55,245 bases of DNA from BOG-1112 sp964635325 (GCA_964635325.1 CAZWOL010000013.1:1-55245); one strand, 5' to 3'; positions 8,920 to 18,295 are shown, counted from the stretch's first letter. The notes: generated by a model not told the origin, from the sequence alone. Numbers and translations: made by a program.

Positions 8920-9834
8920 ATGAATGTTCTCGTCGTTTCTAAAAAAACCAACTTAGAGTTACACGGTGAGATCATTCGCAAGCGTGTGCAATCTGGGCAG
9001 ATCGATCCTGGGTACTTCCAACTACTAGAAAGTACTCATGACGAACACTATCGTTGCTTGAATGAACTTTATATTCTTCTGAAACGCTACAAAATCGACT
9101 ATGCGATCATAAACAGGGGCTTCTTTTGGCCTGACTTGGATGAAGTCTCTGCTGTGATCACAGTCGGTGGTGACGGGACAGTTTTGGAGGCGAGCCATCA
9201 CATTCTGGATAGTAGGCCTCTTCTTGTTGGTGTGCGTTCTTCGAGTACAAGTGTTGGTAAACTCTGTCACTGCGCCTTGGATGGTTTGGAGAGCATGGTC
9301 CAGCAGTTAGCTGCTCATACCCTCCAACCTCTTTTAGTATCTCGTCTGCGGGCATGCGTGCTCTCTGCAGATTCGGGGAAGGTGAAAGAGACCGAGCCGG
9401 TGCTCAACGACTTCCTTTATGCTAATGCATCACCTGCTGCGACGACGCGTTACAAAATTAACTTCGAGAATAGACAGGAAGAGCATCGTTCCAGCGGAGC
9501 ATGGGTGAGCACTGCCTGTGGAAGCACAGCAGCCATTCATGCTGCTGGAGCCAAGCCAATGGAACTCACAAGTCCGATATGTCAGTTCAAAGTACGAGAG
9601 CTCTATGATTCCACCTCGAAGGATCCACATCAGACTCTTGATTTAGGTGCTTTCGATCCTGATACGCAGTCCTTGCAAATCGAAAATCTTAGTGAAAAAG
9701 CCATCCTTGCTTGTGATGGCTTGCATGGAATTATGCGCCTTGGTTTTGGAGATCGAGTTCATTTTGAGCGTGGGCCAAACCTTCGCCTTGCCCCACCCAG
9801 TTTTTATCAAAATTCGCTAGCTGTGCTGCCATAG
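8920..9834 (+). CDS. Divergent NAD kinase family protein
   Basis: Probably phosphorylates NAD to NADP. The family signature GGDGT is present at about residue 83 (VGGDGTVLEASHH). The second family motif appears as WVSTACGSTAAIHAAGA, where bacterial NadK usually has a TPTGSTAY-like sequence, and the glycine-rich stretch after GGDGT is also unusual (VGVRSSSTSVGKL). This places it in a divergent branch. The length of 304 aa is normal. The ATG at 8920 has GGAG six bases upstream; an in-frame TTG lies at 8908. The substrate could differ from NAD, but the phosphate-binding motif supports a nucleotide kinase. Confidence 0.82.
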   Translation: MNVLVVSKKTNLELHGEIIRKRVQSGQIDPGYFQLLESTHDEHYRCLNELYILLKRYKIDYAIINRGFFWPDLDEVSAVITVGGDGTVLEASHHILDSRPLLVGVRSSSTSVGKLCHCALDGLESMVQQLAAHTLQPLLVSRLRACVLSADSGKVKETEPVLNDFLYANASPAATTRYKINFENRQEEHRSSGAWVSTACGSTAAIHAAGAKPMELTSPICQFKVRELYDSTSKDPHQTLDLGAFDPDTQSLQIENLSEKAILACDGLHGIMRLGFGDRVHFERGPNLRLAPPSFYQNSLAVLP

Positions 9835-9850
9835 CTTTTTCTGAAATTTG

Positions 9851-10651
9851 TTAGCGAGAGCCTTTGCCAAAAAATCCACAGCTGCAAAGATAAATCAGCA
9901 CTGCACAACAACTTGCAGTCGATGATGCTGGTGATGATGCATCCTCAGAAATCTCTAAGTTGGCAGAAGAGGTATACGCTTGGGTGATGTCTCTGATTTC
10001 ATAGCGAGTTAGATCTGGGAGAGGCTGAATTTCGAATTCTACACTTATGTCTGCAAAACCCATGCTTCTATCATTTCGTAAACGTGGCATATTGACGTTA
10101 TTCTCATAGACTTGGAGTGGAGTCCTTAGATTCGGACTATCATTTAGTCTGCCGTTGAAATAACGAACAAGTTCTTGAATAGAAGTGTCATTTTGGAGGT
10201 CTGCATCAGTTGAAAGAATACGTCCTAGTTCGAACATAAAAAAGAATCGAGAGTTATGGGTCCAGCTTCTAGAGCGCTCGAGGTGAAATCTCAACAGATC
10301 TCTCAGTAGCTCGGTAGTTGGTCGGACTGATTCGGGATTTGCACGCATTTGATTGAGTATGCGTTCTTGGTTTGTTTCCAAATTTGTATATGCCAAATTC
10401 CAACCATCAGTTGAACTAAGTGAACCACTTTCCATCAAACGGGAAAGAGCTACGATACTTGTAGCAGTCTCCAAGTAATCAACTGGATCTAACTGAGCAA
10501 TTCTCACGTCTTCTTCACCAAACCATGGACCTACAGATCCGCCAAATGGTTCTTGTGATCCATTTGCAAAGGGTTCCTCAGATCCGGTTGCAAAGACGGT
10601 CCAAGTACTGAAATAAATAAGTAATAATGTAAGAAAACGTAGGGCTTTCAT
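9851..10651 (-). CDS. Secreted protein of unknown function
   Basis: Not recognised. It has an N-terminal signal peptide (MKALRFLTLLLIYFSTWTVFA, cleavage near residue 22), then short near-repeats containing EPFANGSQEPFGG, a mostly helical middle, and a Ser/Ala tail with clustered cysteines (SSTASCCAVLIYLCSCGFF). The hydrophobic Cys-rich end could be a membrane or surface anchor (inference). The arrangement resembles the Ser-rich protein cut by the right edge of the window (54695-55245). The start ATG follows AAAGGA. It is convergent with the NAD kinase gene. Confidence 0.7.
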   Translation of the reverse strand: MKALRFLTLLLIYFSTWTVFATGSEEPFANGSQEPFGGSVGPWFGEEDVRIAQLDPVDYLETATSIVALSRLMESGSLSSTDGWNLAYTNLETNQERILNQMRANPESVRPTTELLRDLLRFHLERSRSWTHNSRFFFMFELGRILSTDADLQNDTSIQELVRYFNGRLNDSPNLRTPLQVYENNVNMPRLRNDRSMGFADISVEFEIQPLPDLTRYEIRDITQAYTSSANLEISEDASSPASSTASCCAVLIYLCSCGFFGKGSR

Positions 10652-10758
10652 AACGTCCTTTCATGGTATGGAGACAGTAAATTTACGGCAAGCTAGCGCT
10701 GCTAAGGATTTTCGTCAAGTGCGGAAATTCAATTGCGCTACTGTGAGAGCTTGTTCAG

Positions 10759-11073
10759 CTAGAGCGTATCTGGACTGGAGATTTCTCGTATAAATGGGAC
10801 CTGTTTAGTTTCCTGCTTAGGAGCTAGAAACTCTTCAATTGCCAGGATGTTATGGTAGGGGATGTGCAGGCGCTTGGTATCAAGAAACTGTTTTTTCAAT
10901 TTATCATCCCCTGCAAGCACAACTTGACTGTCCGAGAATACAAAGTCTTCTAACATAATGAGTCCCAGAAACTCGCTGGAGACCACTCGTTTTACTGTGA
11001 CTTCTACAACTTTATTGTCTTCCTTGTTCATGAAGCGAACGCGATATAGAGGTTTTTGTATTTTGTTGTTCAT
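10759..11073 (-). CDS. DUF1820 family protein
   Basis: A 104-residue protein matching my memory of DUF1820: an opening Y-R-V-x-F-x-N segment (LYRVRFMNKEDNKVVEVTVK), a middle GLIMLEDFVFSDSQVV, and a closing KKQFLDTKRLHIPYHNIL-type segment followed by an acidic 'IEE'. Members are small cytoplasmic proteins of unknown biochemical role. It overlaps the preceding secreted-protein gene by four bases (ATGA), so the two are probably translated together. Confidence 0.78.
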   Translation of the reverse strand: MNNKIQKPLYRVRFMNKEDNKVVEVTVKRVVSSEFLGLIMLEDFVFSDSQVVLAGDDKLKKQFLDTKRLHIPYHNILAIEEFLAPKQETKQVPFIREISSPDTL

Positions 11074-12512
11074 AACTCACCTCGACCTTGAATGGTTTGC
11101 TCTTGCAAGGAGGCTAGACGCTCTCCCACAAACATTTTGAAGTCCTTTACAAACTTCAAATAATCTACCGCGTTTTGATGCTGCTGTAGTTGTTTGTCGA
11201 GCTCAGCTATCTGTCTTTCAAATTCATTCATTTCATGTTTTTTCCAGCGAACAGCGGCCATGATTGTTTTTTGTAGGTAGTCTTTGCGTTTGTTCAAATC
11301 TCGTGCCCAATCTGGAGCAGACTTAGCCTCTTGCTCTTTGAAAAACGCACTGGCTTCGCGTTCTTCAATCGTTTGCAGAGCTTTCTCGTATTTTCCTAGA
11401 AAGTCACGTCTGTTGCTCATAAGTGCCGATTCACCTGGAGCTGTTTTGTCAAGTTTTGGCCATGCATGTTTCCATATTTTAAAAAGTGCGAACAGACGAG
11501 TATCGTTTTGGTAGATTTCATTTCGATCATAGGCTGGGATAAATTCAGTCAGGGCACCAGGCGCTTGCGGAATCCATCTATATTTTAAGAATAGTTCTCG
11601 CTGCTGACGGTTGTTGTAGATAGCGTCGACATCGATATTACGTATGTTGATATTTTTGTGGATGTTCAGAAGAGTATTTGAAGGTATAGCAATATTTTTA
11701 ATCTGTCGGAAGAAGGGTTGGTTGGTTCGTTTGGAAGGAATGATCCCCAAACTTGCGAGTGCATTGACAGGTGTATGTGCGCAATTGTCAGATATTCCGC
11801 TGAAGTGATAGCAAGCATCTTTTTTTCTACTATATCTGAAAATACCTCTGTAGTCACTTCCCTGTGAGTTGGCATACGAATCATTGATACCATTAAGGTG
11901 ACGGACAACTTCACCCATCAATGCCCGTGATAGTGGTACATTGATGCAATGAAGATTGCGTGCGAGGGAGAGGGCATAGTCGTTGCCAAATGCACTGACA
12001 GCGAGATCGCGTCTACGATCCTCAGACGTTGAATTTTTAGGATATTTATTTTCGTAAACTTCGATACCTTCGAAGATGTTTTGTTCTTGGACCTGACGAA
12101 TCAGACGTTCCTTGGTTTTTGAACTTAGCACCTCTCCCAGTGCAAGGGCTCCCCCAAAAAATAGCTCTCGAGATGGGAATGTGAGGAAGTTGACATTCTT
12201 TAAGTGAGTGTTGACCGTGATGCCTACTCCAAGCTCGGGATTTGCATAATCTGCATCTTCCGCACATAGTTTCAGGCCAGATGGGCCTATGTTTTTGTCA
12301 GTGCAGACACCTTTTAGATAGAAGACAGCATGCCCAAACATCACGCCTTTGTGACCATCAAGGGTTCGGATGCGTGAACTTGCACAGTATTTGACGTAAT
12401 ACGGAAAGATAGTGTCGTATTCTGCTCCTAAAAAGCCATTACTCCAAGCTGTGTAACTAAAACAGCAGAGCACCCACGTCACTATAATCTGCTTCAACGC
12501 AACGATTCTCAT
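11070..12512 (-). CDS. Secreted protein, possibly with a permuted papain-like fold
   Basis: Not firmly recognised. The signal peptide (MRIVALKQIIVTWVLCCFSYTAWS) implies export. A conserved-looking His segment GHAVFYLKG (about residue 58) and a later NCAHTPVNALASLGI segment (about 240) have the His-first, Asn-Cys-second order of permuted NlpC/P60, LRAT and DUF4105 hydrolases. This is inference from motif order. The C-terminal third is charged and helical, probably coiled coil (about 390-470). The ATG at 12512 has AAGGAG six bases upstream and was preferred to the TTG at 12518. It is upstream partner of the DUF1820 gene. Confidence 0.7.
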   Translation of the reverse strand: MRIVALKQIIVTWVLCCFSYTAWSNGFLGAEYDTIFPYYVKYCASSRIRTLDGHKGVMFGHAVFYLKGVCTDKNIGPSGLKLCAEDADYANPELGVGITVNTHLKNVNFLTFPSRELFFGGALALGEVLSSKTKERLIRQVQEQNIFEGIEVYENKYPKNSTSEDRRRDLAVSAFGNDYALSLARNLHCINVPLSRALMGEVVRHLNGINDSYANSQGSDYRGIFRYSRKKDACYHFSGISDNCAHTPVNALASLGIIPSKRTNQPFFRQIKNIAIPSNTLLNIHKNINIRNIDVDAIYNNRQQRELFLKYRWIPQAPGALTEFIPAYDRNEIYQNDTRLFALFKIWKHAWPKLDKTAPGESALMSNRRDFLGKYEKALQTIEEREASAFFKEQEAKSAPDWARDLNKRKDYLQKTIMAAVRWKKHEMNEFERQIAELDKQLQQHQNAVDYLKFVKDFKMFVGERLASLQEQTIQGRGEL

Positions 12513-12650
12513 CTGCAACTCCTTCTGCTAGCAACTATGTCTGTATAACACTGTGCATGAGTGCAGATGAAAATTTCTTCATACAACCATGGCGTGTTCT
12601 GCGTAGATTATTTCAGCGATAGGCTAGACAAAATGAGCCTTGTGTTCGGT

Positions 12651-12893
12651 CTATTTTTTTCTTTGGAAGAGATTTCTAAGTGAGAATGACGGGCTATTGA
12701 GCTCTTGCCACATTTCAGCATAGTGTTGCTTGAATTCACCTTCCTTATGGAGAAAAATCCAGGGGCCCAAGCTTCCACAGATTTCCCAGTCCTGCGACTG
12801 TTCGTAAGCAGAAAGAAAGTTTTTGAGCTCACCCTTAGGAAAGGGTCCATAAATCTCCTTGCGAGCGCGGCGAGCTAGGTAGAGCTTTTCCAT
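12651..12893 (-). CDS. Small GYF_2-like protein
   Basis: An 80-residue soluble protein starting 17 bases after the stop of the PEGA protein gene. The segment IYGPFPKGELKNFL, followed by a small conserved-looking GSLGPWIFLHKEGEF, resembles the GYF_2 (DUF4339) fold, which binds proline-rich peptides. The upstream gene encodes two proline-rich stretches, so a partner relation is possible (inference). The ATG at 12893 follows AAGGA. A longer frame reaching 13049 exists but would run inside the PEGA gene. Confidence 0.6.
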   Translation of the reverse strand: MEKLYLARRARKEIYGPFPKGELKNFLSAYEQSQDWEICGSLGPWIFLHKEGEFKQHYAEMWQELNSPSFSLRNLFQRKK

Positions 12894-12909
12894 GTGATCC
12901 TTCTCAGTT

Positions 12910-14181
12910 TCAAAAATAAAAACGTAGACGAAGGGCAAAGGTATCCTGCGCATATCGATTTGCTGGTATAAACGCAGGCTCCAGAGTCCAACGTTCGAAA
13001 GAATTTTGGTGTCGAAGTATTTCTCCAGTTGGAGAAACGACGGGTGCATGCATCAGAGGTGGGTTGAGCCATGCTTCAAGGCTGCTACCGATCCAGCTTG
13101 CTACAAAAATTCCAATCCCAATATAGGCTTGGGTGCGCAATCCATTGATCGACTTCATCTGATCAGCATAATAGGCATCGGTTTCATCTGCAAACGCCTG
13201 ACGCTGAGTCGCATCAGTGATGCTTTCTTCCTGTGCGGTTCGATCGCTGATCGTCGACGTGGTTTGATCCGAAAGTTTATTCGCTTGCAACCAGCGTGCT
13301 GTGAAAAAACCAACCCCAGCAACTTGCGCTATTCCTAAACCAAGACCCAGTCCTGTTTTCCTTTGTGCGAATTGTGGAATCCCAAATGGCATAAAATCTG
13401 TCCAACTATGTGGCTCAGGCATGGGTGGGAGTGGCTTATGAACTTTCTTTTTCTTCACAGCTAATTTTTTTTCCGGAGCTTTGGGAATCGGTGCAGGCGG
13501 AGGAGTGGGTTTGGGTTCTTCTGGTTTTTTTTCGACAACCAATTTTTCAAGTTGTGCACGAACCTTAGTGATGGTCGATTTCTTTAGGTACACCGATTGA
13601 GTGAAGTTGTGATAGTTCGCAGCATAAACTTCAATGCTGTGCTCACCGGGGTCGACGGCAATCAGATCACCGACCCTACCTCTGAAGTAGCCGTCGACCA
13701 TAACCTTTGCTTCAAGGGCGTTAGACAGGACCAAGAGTTCGGTAGCTTTCTCTATCTTTTTGACTGGAGGAGGTGCTTGGACTTTTTTGGGTTTTACCTC
13801 TTTGACAACGACAGGTGGTGCAACTGGTTCGACAATAGCGGGGGCTTCGATGGAGTTGTAGAAATCGATGACACTATCGTCGAGCACCTCTCGTGGTGCA
13901 AGGCTTAGACTGGGTACCAAACGTTTTGCAAGTTTGATGCTTTCAGCACTTTCTGAGCGTTTGCCCTGCATGTATTGACTGAGTCCAAGCATCTTCAAAG
14001 CTTGAGCACGTTCAGCGTTTGAAGGTGCGTGGGTCGCAACTTGCTGAAAAACACTTTCAGCTCGGGCAAAATCTTTTTGCAGATAACGTGCTAGCCCTGT
14101 TGGGTAGTCTTGTGCGTAAAGGATCGAGCTTAGCCCGCTCGCACAAAGCAGCAGAAATGCAAATATTCTCTCTCGTATCAT
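12910..14181 (-). CDS. TPR and PEGA domain membrane protein
   Basis: An exported protein with a signal peptide (residues 1-23), a TPR-like helical region (about 28-95), a Pro/Val/Lys-rich linker (about 113-143), a PEGA domain (about 145-212, with VMVDGYFRGRVGD and DPGEHSIEVYAANY), a second Pro/Lys-rich linker (about 215-255), and a C-terminal part with two hydrophobic segments (about 277-298 and 350-368). The end, LRLRFYF, with aromatic terminal Phe, is like outer-membrane beta-strand signals. Role unknown; PEGA proteins are often surface or envelope associated. The start ATG has GGAG six bases upstream. Confidence 0.78.
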   Translation of the reverse strand: MIRERIFAFLLLCASGLSSILYAQDYPTGLARYLQKDFARAESVFQQVATHAPSNAERAQALKMLGLSQYMQGKRSESAESIKLAKRLVPSLSLAPREVLDDSVIDFYNSIEAPAIVEPVAPPVVVKEVKPKKVQAPPPVKKIEKATELLVLSNALEAKVMVDGYFRGRVGDLIAVDPGEHSIEVYAANYHNFTQSVYLKKSTITKVRAQLEKLVVEKKPEEPKPTPPPAPIPKAPEKKLAVKKKKVHKPLPPMPEPHSWTDFMPFGIPQFAQRKTGLGLGLGIAQVAGVGFFTARWLQANKLSDQTTSTISDRTAQEESITDATQRQAFADETDAYYADQMKSINGLRTQAYIGIGIFVASWIGSSLEAWLNPPLMHAPVVSPTGEILRHQNSFERWTLEPAFIPANRYAQDTFALRLRFYF

Positions 14182-14211
14182 CTAAGACTCCGAGTTCTGT
14201 CGTGCGATTCT

Positions 14212-15684
14212 CTAAACATCATGCGGCAGAACTTCGTGGAAAGAAATGAATTTTTTAAAAGGGCTGTAAAAATGCAGATTCGAAGCCCGTGATGTATAAA
14301 GACACGCATAGGCGCTGACTTGATAAAAGAAGCGACTGCGTTCTAAGCCGACTTTCATCAATTCGCCCCAGACTGGATGCACTTTTGCCTCTCTGCTTTC
14401 GATCAAAGTTTTGATCACCTGGTCGAGCTCTTTGAGTTCTTTTTTCTTTTCCTCTAGAGTATCGAGTAGCTTGCTTAGATCTTTTTGCAGCGGTTCGACT
14501 TTTTTATGCTGTCCTTGCTCCTCAGCTTTTTGTAGCTGGCGCTTATGGGTTGCTATTTTGGAGCGTAAAAGCTGCATATCTTCGTCCAATAATTCTTTTT
14601 CGCGTAGTTTTTCGTAAATCTCGTTGAGGTCGTCTTTGAGTTTCTCTAATTTGGGTAATTGCTCTTCTAACTCCCCAATGACAAGCATTGTTCGCCAATT
14701 TAATTTGTGCTTAGAGCGTATGATGTCGGTATAGATATGGTCACCAACGTAGAGAATTTCATCTCCATGATAGCCCGTTAGACGTTCAAAGAGATGAGCG
14801 TTGCCTCCGTAATAGATAGACTTTGAACGCAGGGAACCAGAATGTAGGCGTAGTAGATCAGAATTTTCGACAACTTCGAAGAAGGGTTGGGTTCCAACAA
14901 AAAATCCTGGCTTTCCCGCTCCAACAATGACGTACTTAAAGTAGTCCTTCCATTGGCTGAACCCTTCGTGTGCATCTGTCAGTATGAAGTCTAGTATGAC
15001 TTTGGTATATTCGTACGATGAGTTTGTGAGTAAGAAAATACTTTTTCCAGCATCCAGTAAGCGAACTAAAGTTGTGGGAAGGTATTTGTCTGGTGAAATA
15101 TAAAGCTCGGGGTTTTTTACCACTTTGTTTTTGATGCTGCCGTCCGCATGGCTTAGGTCTATGAAGCGTCGCAGATCTGCATACACCTCTTCGAAATCTT
15201 TTTTGATTGCACCTGGATTGAGACTCATAAATTGTACGATCTCAACAAAAAGTTGCACTTCACTGAGTGCAAAAATCGTATCGATAGATAGAAATGTCTC
15301 AGCGTCAATGCCCATGGCATTATAGTAGGTATAGCGTTCTTCTTTGGTCAGACGACGGTGCCCATGAAAAGCATCTTTTACATATTTGTGGGCATCGACT
15401 CGCAGAATATTGCCATGTTTACGATCGACAAGCAGACCACGAATCACAAAGTTGGGGTCAAACTCTAAATTGAGTAGGTTTTCAGGATATCCAGCTTCGA
15501 TAAATTTCTTTAGAGTTTCACGAAAAGCTAGGGCCTCAAATGCTTCGTGCTTGTAGAGAGCAAGGGTGTGGTCCATGTCGAAGCCGACAAGTTTGATATT
15601 CGCCATATTAAGGCTGCGATTGACGAATATACGCTTATGTTTGGGGAGTCGATGCTGCTGTGATGTTGGTGGTGATTGGTGCAA
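14212..15684 (-). CDS. HAD-IG family 5'-nucleotidase (cytosolic purine nucleotidase-like)
   Basis: A HAD-superfamily hydrolase of the 5'-nucleotidase/HAD-IG group, predicted to dephosphorylate nucleoside monophosphates in the cytoplasm. The family opening IFVNRSLNMANIKLVGFDMD contains the nucleophile motif DMDHT. Motif II is in FLLTNSSYEYT and motif IV in ILYVGDHIYTDI. A helical coiled-coil insert, rich in Lys/Glu, fills about residues 300-400. The start is uncertain: I used a TTG at 15684 after AAAAGGA, which avoids overlap with the upstream gene; a GTG at 15765 has no ribosome site. Confidence 0.88.
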   Translation of the reverse strand: MHQSPPTSQQHRLPKHKRIFVNRSLNMANIKLVGFDMDHTLALYKHEAFEALAFRETLKKFIEAGYPENLLNLEFDPNFVIRGLLVDRKHGNILRVDAHKYVKDAFHGHRRLTKEERYTYYNAMGIDAETFLSIDTIFALSEVQLFVEIVQFMSLNPGAIKKDFEEVYADLRRFIDLSHADGSIKNKVVKNPELYISPDKYLPTTLVRLLDAGKSIFLLTNSSYEYTKVILDFILTDAHEGFSQWKDYFKYVIVGAGKPGFFVGTQPFFEVVENSDLLRLHSGSLRSKSIYYGGNAHLFERLTGYHGDEILYVGDHIYTDIIRSKHKLNWRTMLVIGELEEQLPKLEKLKDDLNEIYEKLREKELLDEDMQLLRSKIATHKRQLQKAEEQGQHKKVEPLQKDLSKLLDTLEEKKKELKELDQVIKTLIESREAKVHPVWGELMKVGLERSRFFYQVSAYACLYTSRASNLHFYSPFKKFISFHEVLPHDV

Positions 15685-15712
15685 AGCCGTTTCCTTTTCT
15701 ATCGGTTGCTCT

Positions 15713-16864
15713 TCAATACGCCTGCGTCCTATAGACCCAAGGGAGAAAGCGCCGCAAAGAATCACTCAATATCGAGCTTTGGGTCTGCCAAGACAAAAGT
15801 CCTAAATAGCTCTCTTTTAGCGTAGCAAATTCTGCTTCACTCCCGTGAGTTTTTATAACGTTCACAATGCCACTCAGGCGAAAATCTGCAAAGATGTCCC
15901 AATTCAGAGCAAAGGCAATGCTCAGATCATCTTCCCATCGATGACAGTCGCGAGGTTCTGTTGAATAAGGATTGGATGCATGCTTAGTTGCTTTGGAGGA
16001 ACAAGTTCCAATGCGCTTCCAAGGTAGGATGTATTGGCGGTGCACCCATCCCAGATCTATGAAAGTCGAAAGAGGCGAGTAGAAATTCCAATCCATTGCA
16101 ATAGAGCTTCCGCTTGCGACGTGATCCTTCCAAAAGTCTCCGTAGCGTAGTGTCTCTCTGTAGAGCTCAGCAGCCAAACGCAAATTATCGTTTGCTGTAT
16201 AAATATGGCTGATTCGAAAGTTGGCATCTCCAGCAGGATCGATGTTCATTTTTGAGGATTCTGCTGGGTCCGCCTGGATTATTCGGCGCATGTATGTAGT
16301 CGAAAGATAAGAATAATGCTGTTCCGTCCAGTCAATTGCGGCCCAAGGTGTCATGAGTAAGGAATGTGTTGGTTCAAGTTCGTACTGAGCCCAATGTAGA
16401 CGGGACCATGTTCCTTCTATAGCGAATCCAGTACGTACGGACAAAGCAAGTCGAAGCTCGCTCGCAAGTGCAAGCGCCATTCTTTGTTCGATGATGTTTT
16501 GTGAATACTCACTTTCATCTTCAGTGAGAGGGTTGGAAAGCATGGGTGAATCCCCGCTGCTAAATCGTTGTTCCAAAGCAAGCATGCTCCAGACTCTGAG
16601 AATGTGGCTAGAGGGTGTTGAGAGTCCGAGATGAAATATCGGACTTACATAAAAATAATCATCCGGCAGAGTGCTCAGCTCATCAGTATAACTGGGCCCT
16701 TGAGATTGCACTTTTTCGTAGTTTGAGTTCAGGGCAATTTGGCCCCAAACTTGCTCCGGGAGCTGTTGTGCATATAATGGAATTACACAGTTGCACAAAA
16801 CAATAGAAGCAGTCCATGCTACTAGAATACGTAAGGCTAAGAAACTGGGTATTGATGACTCCAT
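15713..16864 (-). CDS. Predicted outer-membrane beta-barrel protein
   Basis: Not recognised as a known family. It has an N-terminal export signal ending near residue 32 (NCVIPLYAQ), then many short amphipathic, aromatic-rich strands such as AIDWTEQHYSYLSTTYMRR and STFIDLGWVHRQYILPW, in line with an outer-membrane barrel. One Cys pair lies in the CSSKATKHASNPYSTEPRDC region and may form a loop disulfide. The end is YRTQAY rather than a terminal Phe. Length 383 aa. It lies directly upstream of the nucleotidase gene and divergent from the PP2C gene. Confidence 0.65.
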   Translation of the reverse strand: MESSIPSFLALRILVAWTASIVLCNCVIPLYAQQLPEQVWGQIALNSNYEKVQSQGPSYTDELSTLPDDYFYVSPIFHLGLSTPSSHILRVWSMLALEQRFSSGDSPMLSNPLTEDESEYSQNIIEQRMALALASELRLALSVRTGFAIEGTWSRLHWAQYELEPTHSLLMTPWAAIDWTEQHYSYLSTTYMRRIIQADPAESSKMNIDPAGDANFRISHIYTANDNLRLAAELYRETLRYGDFWKDHVASGSSIAMDWNFYSPLSTFIDLGWVHRQYILPWKRIGTCSSKATKHASNPYSTEPRDCHRWEDDLSIAFALNWDIFADFRLSGIVNVIKTHGSEAEFATLKESYLGLLSWQTQSSILSDSLRRFLPWVYRTQAY

Positions 16865-16949
16865 CGCATTGTATCTTCATTATATAGGTGTGAGTTTTTA
16901 ATAAGAATGTGCTGTCTAAGATTTTGATTGAAGAAAAAGAGGAGAGTCG

Positions 16950-17669
16950 ATGAAGATTGAGATTCGAGGAGCTTCTAATATTGGAAGAGTGCGCAAGAAT
17001 AACGAGGACTCCATTCTCTTTGATGAAAGCCTTGGCCTTGGTATCGTTTGCGACGGTATCGGTGGAAGAGAAGGTGGAGAGGTTGCATCACAACTTGCCG
17101 TTGAAAAAATGAAAGAGCAGATTCAAAAGTGGAATGCCAGCCAGTCTAATCCAGCGCATTGTCTTGTCTCAGCGATAGAGGCTATCAATGAGCAGATCAT
17201 TGCAAGAGGTACGCAAAACTCTCAACTCGAAGGTATGGGTACAACGATGGAGTGTGCCCTCTTTCATAATGAGACTCTCTATCTTGCCCATATCGGAGAC
17301 AGCCGAACCTACTTATTTTATGACGGGCAGATTTGGCCACTCACGATCGACCACAATGTTCGCACGTTGGTCCAATACGGAGATATTCCGGTCGAGATGG
17401 AAAAATTTGCAGGGGGTGATGCTCTCGTTAAGGCGTTAGGAGTATCAGCAGATGTAGATCCAGATATATATACCCTCAAGGTGAAACGTAAACAGATCTT
17501 CATCAGTGCTTCGGATGGATTATTTGATATGGTGAGCGACCAGGAAATTGCAGAGATTGTTAGCAAGCATTTTAATAGCACCGAGACAATTCTCAGAGAG
17601 TTGGTGGACCTGGCTTTGCACAATGGTGGTATCGACAATATCTCTGTCGTTCTGATGCGTGTGCTATGA
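16950..17669 (+). CDS. PP2C-family serine/threonine phosphatase
   Basis: Metal-dependent protein phosphatase (PppA/Stp1 type), reversing Ser/Thr phosphorylation in the cytoplasm. The motifs occur in order: RVRKNNEDS with the metal-binding Asp, IVCDGIGGREGGEVAS, LAHIGDSRTYLF, FISASDGLFDMVSDQE and DNISVVLM. At 239 aa it is a bare catalytic domain. No Ser/Thr kinase gene lies nearby in the window. Its stop overlaps the coaE start (ATGA), so the two are coupled. Confidence 0.94.
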   Translation: MKIEIRGASNIGRVRKNNEDSILFDESLGLGIVCDGIGGREGGEVASQLAVEKMKEQIQKWNASQSNPAHCLVSAIEAINEQIIARGTQNSQLEGMGTTMECALFHNETLYLAHIGDSRTYLFYDGQIWPLTIDHNVRTLVQYGDIPVEMEKFAGGDALVKALGVSADVDPDIYTLKVKRKQIFISASDGLFDMVSDQEIAEIVSKHFNSTETILRELVDLALHNGGIDNISVVLMRVL

Positions 17670-18295
17670 CAGCATTAACTCAAGAAGCTCTCTGCAAGAA
17701 CTACGGCATTGCGATCACTGGTGGTGTTGCATCTGGAAAAAGTTCAGTGACTAAGCTTCTCAGCTCGTGGGGCTACCTGTGCATCGATGCGGATCAACTG
17801 TCTCGTAAGGCTGTTGTTCCAGGTTCTCCAGCTTTAAAAAAGCTTGCAGAGAATTTTGGTAAGGAGATCCTAGCCTCTGATGGCAGTCTTGAACGTCAAA
17901 AACTCCGTAATTTGATTTTCCAAGATCCGGCTAAACGTAAAGTTCTTGAAGGCATCCTTCATCCTGAAATTAGGCGTCTAATGAACTTGCAGCTAGTGGA
18001 GGAGGGTCTCCTAGAAGCACCTCGTCTATGGTTCTATGAAGCTGCTTTGATTTTTGAGGCAGGTCTTGCATCTGATTTTAAGGAGACTTGGCTTGTTTAT
18101 GTCGATGTTTCGGAGCAGGAGCGCAGACTCGTGCAAAGGGATTCCATGTCTGCTGAACAGGCGCGTGCTATCATAGGATCTCAGATGAGTAATGAAGATA
18201 AAATCAAACGGGCGGATGTCCTTATTCATAATAATGGGGATTTAAACGATCTCAGTCAGCGTCTGCAGCAGTTGTTGGCGGAGCGGGCCAGCTGA
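17666..18295 (+). CDS. coaE: Dephospho-CoA kinase
   Basis: Last enzyme of coenzyme A synthesis: phosphorylates the 3'-hydroxyl of dephospho-CoA. P-loop GGVASGKSS at about residue 18, family segments CIDADQLSRKAV and LHPEIRR, and an RxxQR-like lid in LVQRDSMSAEQARAII. Normal length at 209 aa. The start codon overlaps the phosphatase stop by four bases. Confidence 0.95.
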   Translation: MTALTQEALCKNYGIAITGGVASGKSSVTKLLSSWGYLCIDADQLSRKAVVPGSPALKKLAENFGKEILASDGSLERQKLRNLIFQDPAKRKVLEGILHPEIRRLMNLQLVEEGLLEAPRLWFYEAALIFEAGLASDFKETWLVYVDVSEQERRLVQRDSMSAEQARAIIGSQMSNEDKIKRADVLIHNNGDLNDLSQRLQQLLAERAS

